Origin: Candidatus Oscillochloris fontis
GTDB taxonomy: Bacteria; Chloroflexota; Chloroflexia; Chloroflexales; Chloroflexaceae
Assembly (NCBI RefSeq): GCF_004138135.1
Contig: NZ_RYFD01000012.1
Coordinates: forward strand, 1-64,000
Length of the DNA: 64,000 bases
Direction of reading: 5' to 3'
The notes beneath the pieces are model-generated. The model was not told the DNA's origin and did no database searches. It saw only the letters and a list, made by a program, of their open reading frames with translations. Both the position numbers and the translations under genes were made by a program. Positions 58,036-64,000 of this stretch are shown piece by piece; position 1 is the first letter of the stretch; every line of letters begins with the position of its first letter.

Positions 58036-60141
58036 CTAATGCGCCGCCTCGACTTCCTTCTTGTGCGCAGCGATGATCGCATCCACAAGGTGGCTGGGCA
58101 CATCATCGTAGTGCTCGAAGGTCATCGAGAAGCGCCCGCGCCCCTGAGTCATACCCTTGAGGTCGGTGGCATAGCGCTGGATCTCGGCTAACGGAGCCTG
58201 GGCGGTAATGACCGTCTTGCCGGTGCCGGTGGGCAACATGCCCTGGACGCGGCCACGGCGGGTGCTCATGTCGCTCATGATGTCACCAGCGAACTGATCG
58301 GGGACGATGATCTCAAGATGATAGATCGGCTCGGTAATCGCGGGGTGGGCCTTGGCCGCAGCAAGCTTGAAGGCTTCTTTTCCGGCGCTTTTGAAGGCGA
58401 TCTCCTTACTATCAACTGGGTGTTCTTTGCCGTCAATGACGGCAACACGAACATCAATCAGTGGATTACCGGAGAGCAGACCCTCAGCCATGGCCTCGCG
58501 GACACCCTTCTCAATTGCGGGCATAAAGCCGCGTGAGATCACCCCGCCGACAATCTCGTTGACAAACTCCAGCGGATCTTCGCGGGTCGGATCGGGCGCG
58601 AGTGCTTCAACCCGCAGGGTCACATCGGCGAACTGACCGGCACCGCCAGTCTGCTTCTTATGGCGATACTGTGCCTCAGCACGGCCACGGATGGACTCGC
58701 GGTAGGGGATGCGGGGCAGTTCGATATCAATACTGACATCAAACTTGCGCTTCATGCGCTCAGCAATGAGCGCAAGGTGGCTCTCACCAAGCCCTGAGAG
58801 CAAGGTCTCACCCGTCTGGGCATCGCGGTTGGTGTGGAGGGTCGGATCTTCTTCGATCATCCGACCGAGCGCGACCCCCAGCTTATCGAGGTCGGCGCGG
58901 CTATGCGGCTTAACCGTGGCGATAAAGGAAGCGGTGGGGAAGGTGATCGGCGTAAGTTGGAGCGGATGACCGGGCGCACAGAGCGTATCGTTGGTAGCCG
59001 TCTCGGTGAGCTTCGTCACCACACCAATATCTCCGGCTCCAAGCACCTCAACCTCAGTCTGCTCCTTGCCACGCACGCTATAGATATGCGCGATGCGCTC
59101 CTCTTTGCGGGTGCGCGAATTGAGCGCGGTAGAGTTAGCGCGTATCTCGCCGCTATAGACGCGGAAGTAGCTCACGCGGCCATAGGTATCGGAGACCGTC
59201 TTAAAGACCAAGGCACTCAGCGGCTCATCGGAGGCAGCCCGCAGCGTCATCTCCTCACCAGAGGTAAGGTCGGTAGCGGACACCGGCTTGCGGGCGGCGG
59301 AGGGAATTGAGTCAACAATCCCATTGAGCAACTGGGCAATACCCGTCACTTCCGTCGCCGAGCCACAGAAGACCGGGACAATCGAGCCATCAGCGATACC
59401 AGCACGCAGCCCAATCAGCAACTCCTCGCGGGTGAGCGCATCCTCACCACCCTCCAGATAGCGCTCGATCAGGTGATCATTTGTTGCGGCGATCTTATCA
59501 ATCAGCGCGGTACGCCACTCGTGCATCAAATCGTTCATCTCGGCAGGAACGTCGGCCTCGACAAAGCCACCGTCGTGCTGAGGCGAGATGAGCCAGGCGC
59601 GCTGCTGACGGAGGGAGATCACGCCCTTAAAATCCTTGCCGCTTCCAATCGGGATCTGCATCGGAATGACCGCCGCATCAAGGCGTTCGCGGGCCTGCTC
59701 GATGGTGCGATAGAAATTGGCATTATCGCGGTCGAGCTTATTGACGAAGAGCAGACGCGGCACCTTATTCTGCACCGCCATCTCCCAGGCCAATTCGGTA
59801 CCGACCTCAACGCCACCGGAGGCATCCAGGAGGATCACCGCGCCATCAATGATCCGCATCGTGGCGGCCATGTCACCGGCAAAATCGGCAAAACCGGGGA
59901 CATCAATCAGATTGACCTTATCATCGTGCCATTCGAGGGGCAGCACGGAGAGCGAAACAGACATCCCGCGACGGGCTTCGTCGGGATCATAATCGCTCGT
60001 AGTTGAGCCATCCTCGACGCGCCCCATTCGCGGGATGGCGTGGGCGGTCATCAGCATTGCCTCGGCCAGCGTTGTCTTGCCGCTGCCGAGGTGACCAAAT
60101 ATGCCGATGTTGTGGATCCTTTCCGGGCCATATGCTCGCAT
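58036..60141 (-). CDS. EF-G-like translational GTPase (EF-G2 type)
   Basis: A 701-residue EF-G paralogue. G1 is GHLGSGKTT (16-24), G3 DVPGFADF, G4 NKLDRDN; domain II to V follow, with the EF-G IV motif region around YRHKKQTGGAGQFADV and the C-terminal GDIMSDMSTRRGRVQGM. The switch I region (DGSTTSDYDPDEARRGMS) differs from canonical EF-G, as in the EF-G-like/FusA2 group (for example Thermotoga TM_1651), whose translocation role is uncertain. ATG at 60141 follows AAGGAGG. It has its own promoter; no rps or tuf genes are adjacent, which supports a secondary factor. Confidence 0.93.
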   Translation of the reverse strand: MRAYGPERIHNIGIFGHLGSGKTTLAEAMLMTAHAIPRMGRVEDGSTTSDYDPDEARRGMSVSLSVLPLEWHDDKVNLIDVPGFADFAGDMAATMRIIDGAVILLDASGGVEVGTELAWEMAVQNKVPRLLFVNKLDRDNANFYRTIEQARERLDAAVIPMQIPIGSGKDFKGVISLRQQRAWLISPQHDGGFVEADVPAEMNDLMHEWRTALIDKIAATNDHLIERYLEGGEDALTREELLIGLRAGIADGSIVPVFCGSATEVTGIAQLLNGIVDSIPSAARKPVSATDLTSGEEMTLRAASDEPLSALVFKTVSDTYGRVSYFRVYSGEIRANSTALNSRTRKEERIAHIYSVRGKEQTEVEVLGAGDIGVVTKLTETATNDTLCAPGHPLQLTPITFPTASFIATVKPHSRADLDKLGVALGRMIEEDPTLHTNRDAQTGETLLSGLGESHLALIAERMKRKFDVSIDIELPRIPYRESIRGRAEAQYRHKKQTGGAGQFADVTLRVEALAPDPTREDPLEFVNEIVGGVISRGFMPAIEKGVREAMAEGLLSGNPLIDVRVAVIDGKEHPVDSKEIAFKSAGKEAFKLAAAKAHPAITEPIYHLEIIVPDQFAGDIMSDMSTRRGRVQGMLPTGTGKTVITAQAPLAEIQRYATDLKGMTQGRGRFSMTFEHYDDVPSHLVDAIIAAHKKEVEAAH

Positions 60142-60230
60142 GGTCGTCCTCCTTGACTAAACCGTCGAGGCCGCCCATGGGGAGGGCGGGGTAGGCGGTG
60201 AGAGTTTGGAAAGGGAATTGTTAAGAACGC

Positions 60231-60260
60231 ATTATATGGCGTATGAAGAGGCTACGTCAA
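60231..60260 (-). promoter_or_regulatory. Sigma-A promoter of the EF-G-like gene
   Basis: TTGACG (60255-60260), 18-nt spacer and TATAAT (60231-60236) on the minus strand, 90 nt before the start codon. Confidence 0.72.
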
Positions 60261-60309
60261 TAGAGAAGGCCGTAACACAGTACCTGAACAATGAATGCAC
60301 AATCCAGAA

Positions 60310-60348
60310 ACAAACATGGCGCAGGCTGTTTGCCTGCGCCATGTTTGT
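60310..60348. terminator. Terminator of the cyclophilin gene
   Basis: ACAAACATGGCGCAGGC (60310-60326) pairs perfectly with 60332-60348; on the minus strand it is followed by TTTCTGG, 16 bp beyond the cyclophilin stop. Confidence 0.75.
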
Positions 60349-60364
60349 AATGGGGGTGCGTCAC

Positions 60365-60844
60365 TTATTCATCAATCGAAACTTCGACCATCACATCGCC
60401 CTGGCGAATGGCGTTGACGACATCCATGCCCTTGACGACGCGGCCAAAAACGGTGTGCTTGCCATCAAGGTGGGGCTGGGGGCTATGAGTAATAAAGAAC
60501 TGGCTGCCATTGGTATTCGGGCCAGCGTTGGCCATGGAGATGACCCCCGCCTGGTGGGTGAGCGGATTGCCGCGTACCTCATCGGCAAACTTATAGCCGG
60601 GGCCACCCGTGCCAGTGCCGGTAGGATCGCCGCCCTGGATCATAAAGTTGCTGATCACGCGATGGAACTTGAGGCCATCGTAGAAACCCTGCTTGGCGAG
60701 GAAGACAAAGTTGTTGACCGTCATCGGGGCGGACTGGGGGTAGAGTTCGAGTTCGATAAAGCCTTTGGTCGTATCCATCGTGACCTTATAGGTCTTGGTG
60801 GCATCAATCTGCATCTCAGGTGGGTTGCTCCACTTGTGGGCCAC
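60365..60844 (-). CDS. Cyclophilin-type peptidyl-prolyl isomerase
   Basis: A 159-residue cytoplasmic cyclophilin that speeds proline cis/trans isomerisation. Catalytic and binding blocks: [19 protein letters not shown] (Arg, Phe, Met, Gln), [19 protein letters not shown] and [18 protein letters not shown]. No signal peptide is present. The GTG at 60844 follows AAGGAG; a longer reading from 60958 would add a region without ribosome site. A TGCTATAAT extended -10 lies at 60884-60892 on the minus strand. Confidence 0.95.
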   Translation of the reverse strand: MAHKWSNPPEMQIDATKTYKVTMDTTKGFIELELYPQSAPMTVNNFVFLAKQGFYDGLKFHRVISNFMIQGGDPTGTGTGGPGYKFADEVRGNPLTHQAGVISMANAGPNTNGSQFFITHSPQPHLDGKHTVFGRVVKGMDVVNAIRQGDVMVEVSIDE

Positions 60845-60976
60845 GGATGTACTCCTTCTGTTTGCATTAGTGTTCCGTGAGGAATTATAGCACGTTGAGA
60901 AAAATGGCACGGAATACGACATGGATTGGTACTTATATAAATAGCAAGGGCGAAGCATCGCCCGCCATGTGAGTCA

Positions 60977-61067
60977 CCTCCGGTGGGGGTTCGGGGGCGG
61001 CTTCGCCACCCCCGAAGATCTTTTTTGGTGTTGTTTGGCGGCGCAGCCGCCAAACAACACCAAAACT
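60977..61067. repeat. Two-hairpin palindromic repeat, copy 8 (inverted)
   Basis: GGTGGGGGTTCGGGGGCGGC-TTC-GCCACCCCCG comes first, then AAGATC and a T-run, then TTGGTGTTGTTTGGCGGC-GCA- and its complement to 61062. It separates the divergent cyclophilin and TPR genes. Confidence 0.8.
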
Positions 61068-61112
61068 GGAGCCTCTCTCCGCAGGTCGCAATCAAACCAA
61101 ACGGAGGTATGC

Positions 61113-61796
61113 ATGACCCGCGCATCGCGAACAAGCCAAACTTGCCGCACCTGCCCGTTGCAAACCTGCATGAGCGTGTGTGGACATGAGGATCATGGTT
61201 CATCAGGAGGAGGAGGCTTTGTGCGCAACGTTCTTATTGTCCTCTTCGTGGGTGGGTTAGTGATGTTGTTTATTCGCTTCACTCAACCCGTTAGTACAAC
61301 ACCTATCCCTACCCCAAGCTCGTCAGGATTATTCGGCACTGCCGTATTGCAAACGACACCCACACCGCTGCCGCCCTGCCTGCTGACGTTGAATGCCCAT
61401 GAACTGAATGAAGCGGGGAAGCAGGCACTGAAGAGCGGGGATTTGCTCAATGCCTCGATCTGTTTTCAGAACGCGATTGAGCGTGATTCACGCTTCTACG
61501 AACCCTACAACAATCTGGCTGGCATCTTCTATGAGCAGGGACGCGACGATGATGCGATTCGCCTCTGGGAGCAGGCACTGGAACTCGAAGCCAAAAGCCC
61601 GGATGCGAATGCAGGGCTAGGCACGGCGCTGGCGGCCAAGGGAGAGTTTGAGCAGGGTTGGGCATACTACCAACGCGCACTCGAACTCGAAGCCGGCTAT
61701 GCCGACGCGGCCTGGATGGCGCGGGAGCGGTTGTGGGGTCAACGGGCGCTCAGCGACTCAAAGCTATTACGTGAATACGCGGGGCAAGTGCGCTAA
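61113..61796 (+). CDS. Membrane-anchored TPR protein with N-terminal Cys cluster
   Basis: A 227-residue protein. Residues 10-30 hold a tight Cys cluster (TCRTCPLQTCMSVCGHEDHG), followed by a membrane helix (RNVLIVLFVGGLVMLFIRF), a Ser/Thr/Pro-rich linker and about three TPR motifs (LNEAGKQALKSGDLLNASICF; PYNNLAGIFYEQGRDDDAIRLW; ANAGLGTALAAKGEFEQGWAYY). TPR repeats bind partner proteins; the Cys cluster before the helix would be cytoplasmic and might bind metal. ATG at 61113 follows ACGGAGG. Its end overlaps the convergent hybrid kinase by 4 bp. Confidence 0.87.
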   Translation: MTRASRTSQTCRTCPLQTCMSVCGHEDHGSSGGGGFVRNVLIVLFVGGLVMLFIRFTQPVSTTPIPTPSSSGLFGTAVLQTTPTPLPPCLLTLNAHELNEAGKQALKSGDLLNASICFQNAIERDSRFYEPYNNLAGIFYEQGRDDDAIRLWEQALELEAKSPDANAGLGTALAAKGEFEQGWAYYQRALELEAGYADAAWMARERLWGQRALSDSKLLREYAGQVR

Positions 61797-64000
61797 TGTT
61801 CGGGCTGGAGTAACTGATTCATCATGGTAACCAAGCTGCGCAGGCTGACCGGCTTAGCCATATACTCATTCGCTCCGGCAGCCAGACAGCGCTCACGGTC
61901 TCCCGGCATGGCCAGGGCCGTGAGCGCGATAATCGGGGTCTTAGCGAAGACAGGGTTGGCCCGTAACTGACGGATGGCGGAGAGGCCATCAAGTTCGGGC
62001 ATCTGAATATCCATGAGGATCAGATCGGGATGGATTTCGTTCGCCAGTGCAACTGCCTCACGGCCATTGCGGGCGACGGTGAGATCATAGCCCTTATCGG
62101 AGAGATAATCACCAATCGCCGTAATATTGATCTCATTATCCTCTGCTAACAGGATACGGGCAATCGGTGTTTCGGGTATGCTGGGCAGCGCTTCGATAGG
62201 ATCGTTAAAGGGCGAAGAGCTATTGGCAGACGTACCAATACTCGACAGGGTTTGACGTAAAACATCGCGCGAGATCGGTTTGACCAGATAGGCCGAGGCA
62301 CCCGACGCTATACCCCGGATACGGTCATCTACCACCGAGATGATGATCACTGGGATGGAGCGCACCTGTGGATCAGCCTTGAGTTGGGCGAGCACATCCC
62401 AACCCGATTGATCGGGCATTTGGAGATCGAGGAAGATCACATCTGGATGGAGTGCAACAACCCGTTCAAGTGCGCCCGCACCACGGGAATGGATCGTCGC
62501 CTCAATCCGGAGTTCGCCCAAGTAACGAGCGATCTGCTCACCGGAGGTCTCTGAATCCTCAATCACCAACGCCGAGCGGAACTTGATCCACGCAAGGACA
62601 TCGGTTGTTATGGTGGGGGTAGATGTATCCATCTGCCGATAGGGCAGCGAGACGGTGAAGCGGCTACCAACCCCCGGCGTACTCTCCAGTGCAACGCTCC
62701 CGCCATGCAACTCAGCCAAACGTCGCACCAGCGCCAAGCCCAGCCCCGTCCCTTCATGCTGGCGGGTCAGGCCCGAATCGAGCTGAATAAAGGGCTTGAA
62801 GAGGCGCTGCATCTCCTCAGCCGTAATTCCCATCCCCGTATCAGCCACCGTCATATCGAGCACACCCCGGCTGGCGTCGGCATTGACAATCAGATCGATC
62901 CGCCCACCCACAGGGGTAAACTTGACTGCATTGGTGAGCAGATTGACCAACATCTGTTTCAGACGGCGCTGATCGGCATAGATACGAAGACTCATATCCT
63001 CTTGGAAGAGATTGACCTTGAGTTGTTTCTTGTTTGCCTGTTCCTTAATAAAGATCAGGCTCGCGGCACAGACATCACTCATCAGGACAAGATCGGTCTG
63101 AAGATCCATACGTCCGGCTTCAATCTTCGAGAGATCGAGAATATCGTTAATCAGCGATAACAGATGAAGACCACTCGACTCAATATTACGCAGTGAAGCC
63201 ATCTGGCGTTCATTGAGCGGGCCACGCAGTTGTTCGAGCATCCCTTCACTCAGGGCAAGGATAGCATTAAGCGGCGTGCGGAGTTCATGGCTCATATTGG
63301 CCAAGAAATCATCCTTGGCACGCACAGCCCGCGCCAACTCCTGGTTAGCGCGGCTCAGATCAGCGGTACGCTCGGCCACGCGGCGCGCCAGCGAGTTCCG
63401 TTCGTTATGGAGATCTTGCTCCATCTGCTTGCGCTCGGTAATATCGCGGACTAATGCGACAACCTCGTTCTCTTCTGCATTGAAGGCCAAGCGCGCCTCG
63501 AAGAAGGTGGGTTGATCATCAATCACCAATTGGTACTCGAAGGTCTGCAAGCCATGGGAGGCGTCTCGTAATGCGGCACGCCACTGTGCGGTGACAGCAG
63601 GGGGCAAGACCTCATCGAGCATGCGCCCGATAAAGTGTTCAGGTGGGACATAGAGATGTTGATCAGGTTTGCCCGAATAGTCGAGCAGGCGACCATCGAG
63701 GCTCAAGCGAAACATCATATCAGGAATAGCATTCAGCAACACCCGACTACGGTGTTCATTGGTGCGTAATTGTTCCTCAGCAACGCGGCGCTGTTGTTCC
63801 TGTTCGGTAAATTCTAAAGCGAAGGCAAGATCACTGGCCATCTCATCAAAGAGATGGATCTCAGCTTCATCAAAGAAATTGGCCTCAGCAGCATAGAGGT
63901 TGATAGTGCCACACACATGACCACCAACCATCAGCGGGAAGACCCCGACCGCGCCATAGCCGCGTTCGAGGGCAGCAGCACGCCAGGGTGTCATCTTTGG
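61793..64000 (-). CDS. Hybrid histidine kinase, GAF-PAS-HisKA-HATPase-REC-REC, N-terminus outside window
   Basis: The frame is open to the right edge. The visible 735 residues begin within a GAF domain (VGVFPLMVGGHVCGTINLYA), then a PAS domain (LLNAIPDMMFRLSLDGRLLDY, VALVRDITERK), a coiled coil, HisKA (NMSHELRTPLNAILAL), HATPase (NLLTNAVKFTP, GTGLGLALVRRLAELHGG) and two receivers (VIFLDLQMPDQSGWD; LILMDIQMPELDGLSA). Two C-terminal receivers suggest an internal phosphorelay. An ATG at 63994 exists but would start mid-GAF, so the true start is beyond the window. The stop overlaps the TPR gene. Confidence 0.93.
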   Translation of the reverse strand, partial: PKMTPWRAAALERGYGAVGVFPLMVGGHVCGTINLYAAEANFFDEAEIHLFDEMASDLAFALEFTEQEQQRRVAEEQLRTNEHRSRVLLNAIPDMMFRLSLDGRLLDYSGKPDQHLYVPPEHFIGRMLDEVLPPAVTAQWRAALRDASHGLQTFEYQLVIDDQPTFFEARLAFNAEENEVVALVRDITERKQMEQDLHNERNSLARRVAERTADLSRANQELARAVRAKDDFLANMSHELRTPLNAILALSEGMLEQLRGPLNERQMASLRNIESSGLHLLSLINDILDLSKIEAGRMDLQTDLVLMSDVCAASLIFIKEQANKKQLKVNLFQEDMSLRIYADQRRLKQMLVNLLTNAVKFTPVGGRIDLIVNADASRGVLDMTVADTGMGITAEEMQRLFKPFIQLDSGLTRQHEGTGLGLALVRRLAELHGGSVALESTPGVGSRFTVSLPYRQMDTSTPTITTDVLAWIKFRSALVIEDSETSGEQIARYLGELRIEATIHSRGAGALERVVALHPDVIFLDLQMPDQSGWDVLAQLKADPQVRSIPVIIISVVDDRIRGIASGASAYLVKPISRDVLRQTLSSIGTSANSSSPFNDPIEALPSIPETPIARILLAEDNEINITAIGDYLSDKGYDLTVARNGREAVALANEIHPDLILMDIQMPELDGLSAIRQLRANPVFAKTPIIALTALAMPGDRERCLAAGANEYMAKPVSLRSLVTMMNQLLQPEH

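Noticed and set aside
57814-58039. Possible repeat protein or CRISPR array at the tandem repeats
   Set aside because: Frames give short repeats of MLRL/NILRL without starts, and the units are contiguous imperfect hairpins without distinct spacers, so neither a gene nor a CRISPR array fits. No cas genes are nearby.
1-64000. tRNA or rRNA genes
   Set aside because: All gaps over about 100 bp were read for cloverleaf or rRNA-like sequence and none was recognised; a covariance search would be needed to exclude them fully.

Overview
The window reads as a chromosomal segment of a member of the Chloroflexota, most likely a filamentous anoxygenic phototroph of the Chloroflexales (Oscillochloris/Chloroploca type). 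This is inference from remembered family resemblance: a fused ChlI-ChlD type chelatase, a V4R-domain protein, many roadblock/MglA-type GTPase and two-component genes, a T-box leader for threonyl-tRNA synthetase, and MreBCD plus MinCDE in one bacterium. Base composition is moderately GC-rich throughout. No rRNA or tRNA gene and no CRISPR array was recognised.

Layout. 1-2.1 kb: a TnpB-only IS605/IS1341-type element next to a 5'-truncated NmrA-like gene. 2.1-7.1 kb: gltB behind a promoter overlapped by an inverted repeat. 7.3-9.5 kb: a response regulator and a sensor kinase. 9.4-12.1 kb: a minus-strand cassette of lipoprotein, WXG100-like protein and a lipase with a helical N-terminus, which looks like a type VII-type effector/partner/immunity set. 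12.3-20.3 kb: maf, a NarL regulator, a CDP-alcohol phosphatidyltransferase, a DUF4013 membrane protein, cinA, and a T-box-controlled unit of a DUF2993-like gene and thrS, then a CBS protein. 20.4-25.7 kb: V4R protein, acyl-CoA dehydrogenase, rho, AIM24-like protein, roadblock protein. 26-31.4 kb: an orphan solute-binding lipoprotein, then a large CHAT-NTPase-HEAT protein and an XRE regulator. 31.5-36.3 kb: a KimA-like permease with an attenuator-like leader, and a roadblock/protoglobin/DUF4388/GTPase operon. 36.4-39.9 kb: a second two-component pair, a short SSB and a PfkB kinase. 40-42.4 kb: the conserved rpmH-rnpA-yidC-jag cluster. 42.7-46.3 kb: a three-domain S1 protein and the chelatase. 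46.7-53.5 kb: mreBCD, PBP2 and minCDE. 53.6-57.8 kb: an AI-2E family permease, an Era with an unusual N-terminal extension, and a Ser/Thr kinase. 58-64 kb: an EF-G-like factor, a cyclophilin, a TPR protein and the C-terminal part of a hybrid histidine kinase running off the right edge.

Intergenic DNA is unusually rich in structured repeats. At least four families recur: (i) a two-hairpin palindrome whose stem sequences change in both arms together; (ii) a 128-147 bp MITE-like element with 16-bp terminal inverted repeats, one copy lying inside mreBC; (iii) a hairpin built on GAGACGCAA/TTGCGTCTC, present singly and as a seven-unit array; (iv) a 28-bp palindrome with a 17-bp flank present in two orientations. 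Several sigma-A type promoters with 17-18 nt spacers can be read directly.

The candidates most worth following are the lipase/WXG100/lipoprotein cassette with a promoter-like motif shared by its two transcription units, the CHAT-NTPase with a substituted Walker A lysine, the globin-containing roadblock/GTPase operon, the Era fusion, and the covarying palindrome family.
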